The position numbers were made by a program, and so were the translations under genes. The notes under the pieces are model-generated. The model was not told the DNA's origin, did not search any database, and worked only from the letters and a program-made list of their open reading frames with translations. A DNA stretch of 64,000 nt, taken from CAYOUV01 sp963790075. Lineage in GTDB: Bacteria > Chloroflexota > Anaerolineae > Anaerolineales > Villigracilaceae. This document shows, piece after piece, positions 27,761 to 36,214 of this stretch. Every line of letters begins with the position of its first letter. Positions within the stretch are counted from its first letter, which is position 1. The stretch is taken from the NCBI GenBank assembly GCA_963790075.1, contig CAWBNG010000001.1:32935-96934 (forward strand). Reading direction: 5' to 3'.

Positions 27761-28489
27761 ATGCTTTTTAAGGATGGGATTCGAGCAGTTTTTTTCGATC
27801 TGGATGGCACACTGCGGCTTCACCTCCCCCCTGGCGGGGAGGTTTTTGCAGACTACGCCAGACAGCAGGGATTGTCGATTTCAGGCGAAGACCGCCTGCG
27901 CGCGGCACGCTGGGAGCATTATTACTGGGCCTCCTCCCCGGAGCTTTACGCGGATCAAGGTCGCTTCGATCGGGATAACCGAGACTTCTGGTGCAATTAC
28001 AGCCTGCGGCGTTTGATCGCATTGGGAGCGAAAAAGGAGCTGGCGGAAGAATTTTCACCTCAGCTTTGCGAGTACATGACCACCTCCTTTCACCCGGAAG
28101 CATTTGTCCCGCAGGAGCTGCGCCAGGTCTTGCCCTCCCTGCGGGACCAGGGATTCGCTCTGGGCGTAGTCTCGAACCGCGACCTGCCTTACGTCGAAGA
28201 ATTGGAAAAACTGGACCTGAGCCAATATTTTGATTTTTCTCTGGCTGCTGGTGAGGTCCAATCCTGGAAGCCGGATGCGGGCATTTTCGCTCATGCGCTT
28301 AAACGTGTAAAAGTGACGGCTGCCGAAACCATCTATATCGGCGACAACTACTATGCCGACGTAATCGGGGCACGCAATGCCGGTCTGCATCCCATCCTGT
28401 TTGACCCGAAGGGTATCTTTGCAGACCCCGACTGCGAAGTGATCACCTCGTTTGACCAGCTCTCTATGGTTGTAGAAAGGAGCACCTAA
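27761..28489 (+). CDS. HAD-superfamily hydrolase
   Basis: A 242-residue HAD phosphatase: motif I FDLDGTLR (about 12-19), a helical cap, motif II VVSNRD, and motif III/IV KPDAGIF...YIGDNYYADVIGARNAG. It resembles phosphoglycolate-phosphatase or pyrophosphatase-type members; the substrate is unknown. The start at 27761 has GGAG 7 nt upstream, unlike the much longer open frame. Its last base is shared with the malic enzyme ATG, so the two are translationally coupled. Confidence 0.85.
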   Translation: MLFKDGIRAVFFDLDGTLRLHLPPGGEVFADYARQQGLSISGEDRLRAARWEHYYWASSPELYADQGRFDRDNRDFWCNYSLRRLIALGAKKELAEEFSPQLCEYMTTSFHPEAFVPQELRQVLPSLRDQGFALGVVSNRDLPYVEELEKLDLSQYFDFSLAAGEVQSWKPDAGIFAHALKRVKVTAAETIYIGDNYYADVIGARNAGLHPILFDPKGIFADPDCEVITSFDQLSMVVERST

Positions 28490-29838
28490 TGGCTTGGGAA
28501 CGCAAAATTATGCGCACGGTGCGCGTGCGCAACGCACAGAAGATTGGTACGCTGGCACGTTTACTGGCTGAAATCGCACAGGTTGGTGGCAGCGTCGGCA
28601 GCATCGAACTGTTCACCAACACATCCGAAAGTGTGGTGCGCGATATCACCGTTTATGCCGAAGATATCGAGCACATGGACAAAGTGATCGAGGCGATGCG
28701 CGGCAATCCCGGCACCAGCGTACTGCAAATCCGTGATGAAGTGCTGGAACTGCACCAGAAGGGCAAAATTGCCGTACGCAGCCGCTTCCCGATCGATTCG
28801 CTGGCTACGCTGCGCCGCGTCTACACGCCCGGCGTGGCCGAGGTCTGCCTGAAGATCGCCAAAGACCCGGCCCTGGCACGGTTGTACACCAGTTCAAGCC
28901 ACATGGTTGCCATCGTGACCGACGGCACGGCTGTGCTCGGGCTGGGCGACATCGGTCCGTTGGCCGGGATGCCGGTCATGGAGGGCAAAGCCATGCTGAT
29001 GGAAACCCTGGTCGGCCTGTCGGGCGTTCCGATCCTGCTCAACACCAAAGACACTGACAAGATCATTGAAACCGTCCTGACCATCGCCCCCACCTTCGCA
29101 GCCATCCAACTGGAGGATATTTCCGCCCCACGCTGCTTCGAGATCGAGGAACGTCTGCAGGCGGCGCTCGACATCCCTGTGCTGCACGATGACCAACACG
29201 GCACAGCCGTGGTCTGCCTGGCAGCTTTGATCGTCGCTTCACGACAGACCAAAATGGATTTACACAAAGCGCTCATCGGACAGATTGGCCTGGGGGCAGC
29301 CGGGAACGCGATCGCAAAAATGCTGATGAGCATGACCGGCAACCCTGTGCTGGGCACCGACCTGAACGCAGACGCCGTGGCGCGTTTCGAGCGCGACGGC
29401 GGGCAGAAATCCGATCTCAAAGAAATCATGGCCAAGTGCGAGATCGTGATCGCCACAACGGGCGCGCAAGGCCTGATCAAACCCGAAATGGTGCGCAAGG
29501 GACAGATCATCCTGGCCATCTCGAATCCCAATCCGGAAATCGAGCCGGAGGCGGCCATGAAAGCAGGAGCCGCCTTCGCTGCAGACGGCCAATCGGTCAA
29601 CAACGTGCTGGGATTCCCCGGCATCTTCCGCGGTGCAGTTGACGCTTACGCACCACGCATCACGCACGAGATGCTGGTGGCCGCTGCCCTGACCATCGCT
29701 GACATGACTCCGGCTGGCGAGTTGATGCCCAGCCCGCTGGACAAAAAAGTCCACCAAGCTGTGGCACGCGCCGTCGCCGAAAAAGCTTATCAACAGGGCA
29801 TTGCCCGCGCTGAATTTGTGCCATATATAGAAAAATAA
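28489..29838 (+). CDS. NAD-dependent malic enzyme with N-terminal ACT domain
   Basis: A 449-residue malate dehydrogenase (decarboxylating). An ACT regulatory domain occupies about 8-85. The catalytic part shows YTPGVAEVC, the metal/substrate motif LEDISAPRCFEIE, HDDQHGTAVV and a Rossmann GLGAAGNAI. It makes pyruvate from malate. The ACT domain suggests amino-acid control, as in other Anaerolineae and archaeal forms. It overlaps the HAD gene by 1 bp and is followed by a terminator. Confidence 0.92.
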   Translation: MAWERKIMRTVRVRNAQKIGTLARLLAEIAQVGGSVGSIELFTNTSESVVRDITVYAEDIEHMDKVIEAMRGNPGTSVLQIRDEVLELHQKGKIAVRSRFPIDSLATLRRVYTPGVAEVCLKIAKDPALARLYTSSSHMVAIVTDGTAVLGLGDIGPLAGMPVMEGKAMLMETLVGLSGVPILLNTKDTDKIIETVLTIAPTFAAIQLEDISAPRCFEIEERLQAALDIPVLHDDQHGTAVVCLAALIVASRQTKMDLHKALIGQIGLGAAGNAIAKMLMSMTGNPVLGTDLNADAVARFERDGGQKSDLKEIMAKCEIVIATTGAQGLIKPEMVRKGQIILAISNPNPEIEPEAAMKAGAAFAADGQSVNNVLGFPGIFRGAVDAYAPRITHEMLVAAALTIADMTPAGELMPSPLDKKVHQAVARAVAEKAYQQGIARAEFVPYIEK

Positions 29839-29844
29839 ACGCAT

Positions 29845-29880
29845 CAGAGCCGGCCAATTGGCTGGCTCTGAAGTTTTTTT
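29845..29880 (+). terminator. Terminator after malic enzyme
   Basis: A near-perfect 12-bp stem (29845-29856 with 29859-29870) with a very small loop is followed by a T run at 29874-29880. Confidence 0.85.
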
Positions 29881-29890
29881 ACGGAGAAAA

Positions 29891-31132
29891 TTATCCGGCT
29901 TTCGAATCGTTCTGGTGCAGTTCTTCTTTGAGCACATAACCCAGACGGGTCACGCCTTCACGGATCGTCTCGGGGTTGCAAAACGAGAAGTTGAGGCGCA
30001 TGGTGTTCTCCCCGCCGCCTGTCGGGTGGAAGGCCGCACCCGGGACGAAGGCCACTTTCCTCTCGATGGCAATCTTGAGTACTTCGGCCGCATCCATGCC
30101 TTTGGGCAGAATGCCCCACAGGAACATGCCACCTTCAGGCCGCGTCCAATGCACTTCAGACGGGAAGAGTTCTTCCATGGTTTCGAGCATCACATCGCGG
30201 CGTTCTTTGTAGGTCTTGCGGATCAGCTTGACATGCTCATCCAGGAACCCGTTCTTGGCAACTTCATACGCCACAATCTGGTTGAAAGTCGCGGTATGCA
30301 AGTCGGCAGCCTGCTTGGCCATGACCAGCTTGCGAATGACTTCCGGTGGGGCGACGACCCAGGCCAGGCGCAAGCCAGGCGCCAGCAGTTTGGAGAATGT
30401 ACTCAGATAGATGACGTTGCCACTGTAATGTCCGCCGTTCGGACCGCGGAATTTGCTGTCCAGGTAGACGACCGAGGGGAGATGTTCGCCCTCGTAGCGT
30501 AATTGGCCGTAGGGATCGTCTTCGACGATCGGCACCCCATATTTATCAGCCAGTTCCACCAGCTTCTCGCGTCGTTCCCGGCTGAGGGTCGTCCCGCTCG
30601 GATTCTGGAAGTTGGGCAGCACATAGATGAACTTCGGGCCAACGCGCAAAGCCTTCTCCAGTTCGTCCACAACCATGCCGTGCTCATCCGAAGGCACGGA
30701 TACATATTGAGCGCCGTAGGCATTCCAGGCCTGCAAGGCACCCAGGTAGGTCGGCAATTCAACCACGATGTAGTCACCACGATTGATAAAAAGCCTTCCG
30801 ATAAAGTCGAGCGCCTGCTGTGAGCCGGAGGTGATCAGGATATTATCGGCATTGATTTCGACGCTGTAGCGGGCATTGTGGCGGGCGATCATCTCGCGCA
30901 ATGGGAGGTAGCCTTCGGTGGTACTGTATTGCAGAGCTTGAGCACCCTGCTCGCGCAGGACTGTGTTGCAGGCTTCCTGGAATTCCTTAACAGGAAATAC
31001 TTCGGGTGCCGGTAACCCTCCGCCGAATGAGATGATGTCGGGCTGCTCGGTCAATTTGAGCAATTCGCGAATAACCGAACTGCCCATCGTCTTGGTTCGG
31101 TGGGCATAACGGTATTCCCAGGGTGTTTGCAT
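29891..31132 (-). CDS. PLP-dependent aminotransferase (class I/II, AadAT/LysN-like)
   Basis: A 413-residue fold-type I aminotransferase. Features are SFGGGLPAPEVFP near the N-terminus, TSGSQQALD, VEDDPYGQLRYEG and the PLP-lysine region STFSKLLAPGLRLAW (Lys near 243). It resembles 2-aminoadipate/aromatic aminotransferases and MocR C-terminal domains. With kamA elsewhere in the window it could serve lysine or branched-chain amino acid metabolism, but the substrate is unproven. A terminator-like hairpin lies in its leader. Confidence 0.88.
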   Translation of the reverse strand: MQTPWEYRYAHRTKTMGSSVIRELLKLTEQPDIISFGGGLPAPEVFPVKEFQEACNTVLREQGAQALQYSTTEGYLPLREMIARHNARYSVEINADNILITSGSQQALDFIGRLFINRGDYIVVELPTYLGALQAWNAYGAQYVSVPSDEHGMVVDELEKALRVGPKFIYVLPNFQNPSGTTLSRERREKLVELADKYGVPIVEDDPYGQLRYEGEHLPSVVYLDSKFRGPNGGHYSGNVIYLSTFSKLLAPGLRLAWVVAPPEVIRKLVMAKQAADLHTATFNQIVAYEVAKNGFLDEHVKLIRKTYKERRDVMLETMEELFPSEVHWTRPEGGMFLWGILPKGMDAAEVLKIAIERKVAFVPGAAFHPTGGGENTMRLNFSFCNPETIREGVTRLGYVLKEELHQNDSKAG

Positions 31133-31180
31133 TCTTTCTCCTTTACAAAAGACTTGGAGTGATATGAGATGAGATGAAAA

Positions 31181-31214
31181 AGGCCTGACAGGTATGCGAG
31201 TACCCGTCAGGCCT
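31181..31214 (-). promoter_or_regulatory. Terminator-like hairpin in the aminotransferase leader
   Basis: A 9-bp stem (31181-31189 with 31206-31214), followed on the minus strand by TTTTTC, lies about 50 nt before the aminotransferase ATG. It could attenuate the gene or end a short upstream transcript. No peptide or aptamer class is recognised. Confidence 0.5.
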
Positions 31215-31387
31215 GGTATGCCTCATGACAATAGGATGTCTACAATAAAGAGGCCAATTTTGTTTAGCATATGCACCCATATAGTAATTGAATTCGTACT
31301 TTTTCGCAACCGTCAAATTACCAATTCAACGGTGACACCCGTCATTTTTAGGGGAAACTCAACCGACAGTTTTGTCAGGAACCGATT

Positions 31388-31416
31388 TTGCTTTTTATCT
31401 GGCAATTCCTTATAAT
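31388..31416 (+). promoter_or_regulatory. Promoter giving an apparently leaderless GGDEF mRNA
   Basis: TTGCTT (31388-31393) and TATAAT (31411-31416) have a 17-bp spacer. The predicted start, 7 nt after the -10, coincides with the ATG at 31423. No Shine-Dalgarno can fit between them. Confidence 0.6.
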
Positions 31417-31422
31417 TTCAAT

Positions 31423-32880
31423 ATGACCCCAAAATCCAAAAGCCCGGAAGGACACTTCCAAATGCTCTTTCAATACGCTCCGATTTCATTGTGGGAAGAA
31501 GATTTCAGCCAAATTAAACGCCAGTTCGACCGCCTGCGCGCTCAGGGCGTGCATGAGTTGGAGGCATACCTGGAAGAACATCCCGACGAAATCGACGCCT
31601 GCATGGCCCGGATAAAAATTCGCAACGTCAATCTACAGACTCTGGAAATGTATGCTGCAGCCTCGCAGGATGAGTTGCTCGCCGATTTGAGCGTTGTGTT
31701 TCGGGATGGAATGCGCGCCCATTTCCGAGATGAATTGCTGGCGCTATGGCAAGGGGCATTGACCTGGTCCGGGGAGGGAGTCAACTACCGGTTGAGCGGC
31801 GAAACGCTTGACATCCGTCTGCACTGGCGCATCCTGCCGGGCTCGGAACAAAACTGGGCGCAGGTGCTGGTCAGCATTGAAAATATAACTGCGCGTAAAG
31901 CGGCCGAACGAGCATTAAGTGTCAGCGAGGGTCGACTGCGCAGCCTGTTCGAAAATGCTCCCATATCCCTGTGGGAGGAAGATTACAGTGCGCTCAAAGC
32001 TTATCTGGACGAACTGCGCACCCAGGGTGTGACCAACTTGAAAGGTTACCTTACGGAACATCCGGAAGCGATTGGGCATTGTATGGGGTTGATCCGCGTT
32101 CTGAACGTTAATCGCAAGACCCTGGAATTGTTCGAAGCACCGGATAAAACCACGCTCTTGTCCAGCCTGGACAAAGTTTTCCGTGACGAGATGCAGACGC
32201 ATTTTAGCAGCGAGTTGGTGGATATGTGGAACGGCAAGACCAGCTACGAACGCGAGGGCATCAACTACGCGCTTTCGGGTGAGCCAATCAACGTCCACCT
32301 GGATTGGCGCTTGATGCCCGGCCACGAGCAGGATTTTCGCTGGGTGCTGGTCGCCATTCAGGACATCACCGCCCGTAAAAAAGCCGAGGATTACCTGCGC
32401 TACCTGGGCACGCATGATGTGATGACCAGCCTGTACAATCGCGGTTTCTTCGAAGATGCCATGAAAAAAGTGGGGGAAGCGGGAATTCATCCAATCAGTA
32501 TCATCATTGCCGACCTCGATCGGTTGAAATACGTCAACGATCACTCCGGGCATCTAGCCGGGGATGGCCTGATCCGCCGCACAGCTGAGGTGCTGAAGGC
32601 CAGTTTTTCCGAAAGCGACGTGATCGCCCGCATCGGGGGAGATGAGTTCGCCGTGTTGCTGCCTGGCAGTGACGCCGAAGCCGCCGATGCAGCGCTGGAG
32701 CACATCCAGACCATGGTAGGGTTGAACAACAAGTACTACCAGGGCCCCGAACTCAGCATCTCAGCCGGGGCAGCCACCCAGCAAGAGGGTCAATCTCTCG
32801 AAAAGGTCCTCAACCGCGCTGACGATAACATGTATGCCACCAAGAGTATGCATCGTCATTCCCGCGCTACGGATAAATAA
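31423..32880 (+). CDS. Diguanylate cyclase with two repeated PAS-like domains
   Basis: A 485-residue cytosolic protein. Two similar sensor modules (about 10-160 and 175-320) each open with APISLWEED and carry a conserved HPxxIxxCM and NVNxxTLE pattern, ending in an IENITARK/IQDITARK PAS tail. A C-terminal GGDEF domain follows, with the signature at residues 405-409. It makes c-di-GMP. The inhibitory I-site RxxD reads SESD, so the Arg is missing and product inhibition may be lost. Confidence 0.9.
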   Translation: MTPKSKSPEGHFQMLFQYAPISLWEEDFSQIKRQFDRLRAQGVHELEAYLEEHPDEIDACMARIKIRNVNLQTLEMYAAASQDELLADLSVVFRDGMRAHFRDELLALWQGALTWSGEGVNYRLSGETLDIRLHWRILPGSEQNWAQVLVSIENITARKAAERALSVSEGRLRSLFENAPISLWEEDYSALKAYLDELRTQGVTNLKGYLTEHPEAIGHCMGLIRVLNVNRKTLELFEAPDKTTLLSSLDKVFRDEMQTHFSSELVDMWNGKTSYEREGINYALSGEPINVHLDWRLMPGHEQDFRWVLVAIQDITARKKAEDYLRYLGTHDVMTSLYNRGFFEDAMKKVGEAGIHPISIIIADLDRLKYVNDHSGHLAGDGLIRRTAEVLKASFSESDVIARIGGDEFAVLLPGSDAEAADAALEHIQTMVGLNNKYYQGPELSISAGAATQQEGQSLEKVLNRADDNMYATKSMHRHSRATDK

Positions 32881-32979
32881 ATAACCCAGGTTGTCGGTTG
32901 GGGCCGCGCTACCTGATAACTGGGTCGTGAGCAAAAACCACCCGGGACGGTGGGAGACTGGGCGCCCTGCGCAACCCCG

Positions 32980-33543
32980 CTATGCCCGCTGCTTGCCCTG
33001 CCTGTCGAGCAGTTCTCTCAATAAGCGGATTTGGTCTTCCTGGGCGGCAATAACCTTCACCATTTGCTCCTCCCGCAGCAGGTCCACTTTCTGGTGCAGT
33101 TCCATGATCTCCAATTCGGCTTTCAAGTTGACCTCGTAATCATGGGTCGCATCCAGGCGGTCCTTGACCGCCTGCCGGTTCTGGGACATCATGATGACCG
33201 GCGCTTGAATGGCGGCCAGCATCGAGAGAATCAGATTAAGGAAAATATAGGGGAACGGGTCGAACGGTTTCCCCACCCGCAGCAAAATCACCGAATTCAG
33301 GATGATCCAAAGCAGCAATACGCTGCCGAAGATGATAATGAATGTCCAGGAGCCACCAAAGGCTGCGATCTGGTCCGCCAGGCGCTGGCCGAAGGTCATC
33401 TGTTGTTCATATACTTGATTGACGTTGCGGCTGACGTGCACACGGTCCGCAATCCTGCGGATGACCTCCTGTTCCGGCCGCGTCAGGGTCTCGAAACTCT
33501 TTTTTAACAACCTCTCCGACAAAGATTGCATACGCTCGTTCAT
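32980..33543 (-). CDS. DUF1003 membrane protein
   Basis: A 187-residue protein with two hydrophobic helices (about 55-78 and 90-112) followed by a long C-terminal coiled coil. It shows the family motifs FGGSWTFI, PFPYIFLNLILSM and QAPVIMMSQNRQ. The function of DUF1003 is unknown. GGAGGAGG precedes the ATG. It is likely cotranscribed with the peptidase and exonuclease genes upstream. Confidence 0.88.
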   Translation of the reverse strand: MNERMQSLSERLLKKSFETLTRPEQEVIRRIADRVHVSRNVNQVYEQQMTFGQRLADQIAAFGGSWTFIIIFGSVLLLWIILNSVILLRVGKPFDPFPYIFLNLILSMLAAIQAPVIMMSQNRQAVKDRLDATHDYEVNLKAELEIMELHQKVDLLREEQMVKVIAAQEDQIRLLRELLDRQGKQRA

Positions 33544-33567
33544 GCGACCTCCTCCTGGTTCAAATTT

Positions 33568-34278
33568 TTATTCGGTTTCCCGTTGATTGGCTAACAATGA
33601 AAATTTCTCACCCGCCGGGTGCCTTTCGATGCGCTCAGCGCGATACAAGCTGACTGCGCCCTGGCCGAGTGCGGACCAAGCCACCCCTGAACCGCCATCG
33701 ACCATTCCCGTACGCTCGTCGATGCCAAGCAGGGTCACACCCGGCAACTTTTCCGCAAGCCTTGGGGCCCAATCTTTGCCAAAGGTATTGTGGTGCGGCA
33801 GGACGCAGGCCCGAGGAACAAGGTTCAGCCCTGCCACCACCTGCCGCGTGCCGGGGTCATAATAGAATTCGCACAGCACCATTGCCCCGGCGCTGCTGCC
33901 GGCGATGACCGCACCGTTTTGATAAGCTTGCAGCACCGCCTCCCAGACACGGCTATCCTTGAGCGTCTGACCAAGATAACCCGTGAACCCGCCCAGCAAG
34001 TAAATCAGCTTTGCACTGCGCAAGCCTTCCGCAAGGATAGGTTCATCCGCGCTGGCCCGGTCGATCACCGGGAGGACGGCCACGTCTTTCGCACCCAGGT
34101 TTCGGAACCAACGCAGGCCATTGTTCCCAGCCCGATGATGGTTACGATCCGGTGCGGCTGCAGTCGGGATAATTCGGACGGGAACCTCAAAGCCTCCAGC
34201 CAATTCGATGGCACGCAGATCGGGTTCGGACATGCGTCCGCCAAACTCTGCGCCGCCTTCGAGCAGGAGATAGCCCAT
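33568..34278 (-). CDS. Peptidase S51 family protein, cyanophycinase-like
   Basis: A 236-residue protein of the dipeptidase E/cyanophycinase fold with the nucleophile elbow GSSAGAMVLCE, PHHNTFGKDW and LGIDERTGMV. Cyanophycinases cut beta-Asp-Arg dipeptides from cyanophycin; other S51 members cut N-terminal Asp peptides. There is no cyanophycin synthetase nearby, so the substrate is open. It starts 2 bp after the exonuclease-WYL gene. Confidence 0.8.
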   Translation of the reverse strand: MGYLLLEGGAEFGGRMSEPDLRAIELAGGFEVPVRIIPTAAAPDRNHHRAGNNGLRWFRNLGAKDVAVLPVIDRASADEPILAEGLRSAKLIYLLGGFTGYLGQTLKDSRVWEAVLQAYQNGAVIAGSSAGAMVLCEFYYDPGTRQVVAGLNLVPRACVLPHHNTFGKDWAPRLAEKLPGVTLLGIDERTGMVDGGSGVAWSALGQGAVSLYRAERIERHPAGEKFSLLANQRETE

Positions 34279-34280
34279 CG

Positions 34281-35084
34281 CTAATCCTCGAGCCCAAGCT
34301 CCACGATGCGATCCAGCCGGAAACTGCGCTCAGCCTGGCGCAGGTGGCAGTACCCCTGCAAATAGAGGTAATCAGACAAGCCAATCACCTGATAGGGCGT
34401 GACCCAGCGAGACGTGCGTTCCTGTTTGCTATCCACGTAGACAATATGCAAGCGTTTGCCGCTGGCAATTGCCTCGCTCAGTTCAGTTGGGAGTTGGATC
34501 CCATCCTTAGGCCAGACCGGGGAATTGTAGATGCCAATAAAGTCATCCAGCTTGCCACCAGGCGGCTTGAGCGCTTCCAACATTTCAAAGAAGATGCCCC
34601 GGTCGGTCAGCGCGTCAGCCAGGGCACGGTGGGCTTCGTCCATGGGCACGTTGAAAGCTTCGGCAATCGAGAGCAGCGTGTTCGAAGGAAGATCGAAGCG
34701 TTCGCGGGCGATGGTCAGCGTATCGATCAGGTTGGGGATTTGAATCTCGCGTCCTAGACGGCGGAACTCACTGTCCAGGAACTGCAGGTCGAACCGGGCA
34801 TTGTGGCAGACAACCACCGCATCCTTTAGGCGGAGCTCGACCTCATCAATCACGTCAGCAAAAAGGGGCGCGCTGGCTAATTCAGCGTCGGATAGTCCAT
34901 TCGTGCTGGCCGCGGCTGGTGAGAGCTGCCGTTCGGGATTGACCAACGTCTGGTAGGTATCCTGGATGCGCTTGCCCTCTGTCAAGACAATGCCTACTTC
35001 ACAGATGCGGTCATCGAACCAGGGCGAAAGCCCGCTGGTCTCCAGGTCCAGGAAGGCAAAGCGGCAGTTGGAGAGATCGAACAT
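34281..35084 (-). CDS. DnaQ-like 3'-5' exonuclease fused to a WYL domain
   Basis: A 267-residue protein. Residues 1-170 form a DEDDh exonuclease: Exo I FLDLETSG, Exo II CHNARFDLQFL and Exo III EAHRALADA. Residues about 195-265 match a WYL domain (LHIVYVDSKQE, TPYQVIGLSDYLYLQGYC, RSFRLDRIVEL). WYL domains bind nucleic acid or nucleotides and often sit in regulators and defence proteins. The fusion suggests a ligand-controlled nuclease; this is inference. Confidence 0.87.
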   Translation of the reverse strand: MFDLSNCRFAFLDLETSGLSPWFDDRICEVGIVLTEGKRIQDTYQTLVNPERQLSPAAASTNGLSDAELASAPLFADVIDEVELRLKDAVVVCHNARFDLQFLDSEFRRLGREIQIPNLIDTLTIARERFDLPSNTLLSIAEAFNVPMDEAHRALADALTDRGIFFEMLEALKPPGGKLDDFIGIYNSPVWPKDGIQLPTELSEAIASGKRLHIVYVDSKQERTSRWVTPYQVIGLSDYLYLQGYCHLRQAERSFRLDRIVELGLED

Positions 35085-35203
35085 AAATGGATTTTACCCC
35101 GTTTGGCAACCTGCTATCCAAAAAATCGTATTCCAGGCAAGTATAATCAGGCTACGGCAAATCTCGAAACGCAATCAATTCCCTGCCAGGATAGTCATCA
35201 TCA

Positions 35204-36214
35204 ATGAATTCGAAACAGCGACAACGTTCCAATCCCCTCCCTTTTCTTCTATTGGTAATACTGGCTTTCGGTCTGTTTTCTGCATACCAGAATCGCTCAC
35301 TATTAGATGACAAATTGCGTCCGATCTATAAAAGCGGGGTGGTAAAGCTCAGGAGGATCAAAGACAAACTTGAATCATACGATTGGGGGAAACAGTCAGA
35401 CGTAGTTCCTATTCAAAGCAGGCTTTCACCCAAAGATGGTATGCAGCAGGTATATGTCCCTGAGGGACAATTCTTGATGGGAGTCGATGAAAAAGACCTT
35501 CACATGAGTCGACCAGCCCACAGCCTTTACCTGGATGCGTTTTGGATTGACCAAACAGAAGTCACAAATGCCATGTATGCCGGGTGTGTGGAAGCGGGAC
35601 CATGTGTAGTCACTTCGGTTCCCGAAAATTACTACGGGAAACCAGGCTATGCAAATTACCCTGTGGTCTACGTAACCTGGTACGACGCGCAGACGTACTG
35701 CCAATGGGCCGGTAGACGGCTGCCGTCAGAAGCCGAATGGGAAAAGGCCGCCCGCGGAACGGACAACCGGACTTATCCCTGGGGAGATACGCCGCCCAAT
35801 CCCTGGTTGGCAAATTTCAATATGAATATTGGCTCGCCCCTGCCGGTAGATCGATATCCATTGGGTGCCAGCCCATACGGCGCCCTGAACATGGCCGGGA
35901 ATGTACGGGAATGGGTGATGGATTGGTACAACCAGTCTTACTATCAGCGCTCACCGTCCATCAACCCGCAGGGGGCTCCAACCGGTAAAGATAAGTCGCT
36001 GCGCGGTGGTTCCTACCTGGATGACGGCCGGGAGATCCGCGTCTTTAACCGTTTTCAACACGTTCCGACCTCCCCTGGGATCAACCGAGGCTTCCGCTGT
36101 GCGGGTGATGCGACCGCGCCGGCTGCCTCAATTACCCCCAGCGCCCCAACCCTATCAGGCCTGCGAATCATGTTTGGTTTGCCAGCCTGGCTTACAACGT
36201 TTAGCTTCCCTTAA
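35204..36214 (+). CDS. Formylglycine-generating-enzyme (SUMF1) domain protein, membrane-anchored
   Basis: A 336-residue protein with an N-terminal signal anchor (about 12-28) and then an FGE-sulfatase domain (about 80-300): EVTNAMYAGCVEAGPC, VVYVTWYDAQTYCQWAG, RLPSEAEWEKAARG, GNVREWVMDWY, SLRGGSYLD, NRGFRCA. True FGEs use two active-site Cys; here only part of that pattern is evident, so a structural or EgtB-like role is as likely. The C-terminal tail is unconserved and its end overlaps the adenosine deaminase gene by 14 bp on the other strand. Confidence 0.82.
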   Translation: MNSKQRQRSNPLPFLLLVILAFGLFSAYQNRSLLDDKLRPIYKSGVVKLRRIKDKLESYDWGKQSDVVPIQSRLSPKDGMQQVYVPEGQFLMGVDEKDLHMSRPAHSLYLDAFWIDQTEVTNAMYAGCVEAGPCVVTSVPENYYGKPGYANYPVVYVTWYDAQTYCQWAGRRLPSEAEWEKAARGTDNRTYPWGDTPPNPWLANFNMNIGSPLPVDRYPLGASPYGALNMAGNVREWVMDWYNQSYYQRSPSINPQGAPTGKDKSLRGGSYLDDGREIRVFNRFQHVPTSPGINRGFRCAGDATAPAASITPSAPTLSGLRIMFGLPAWLTTFSFP

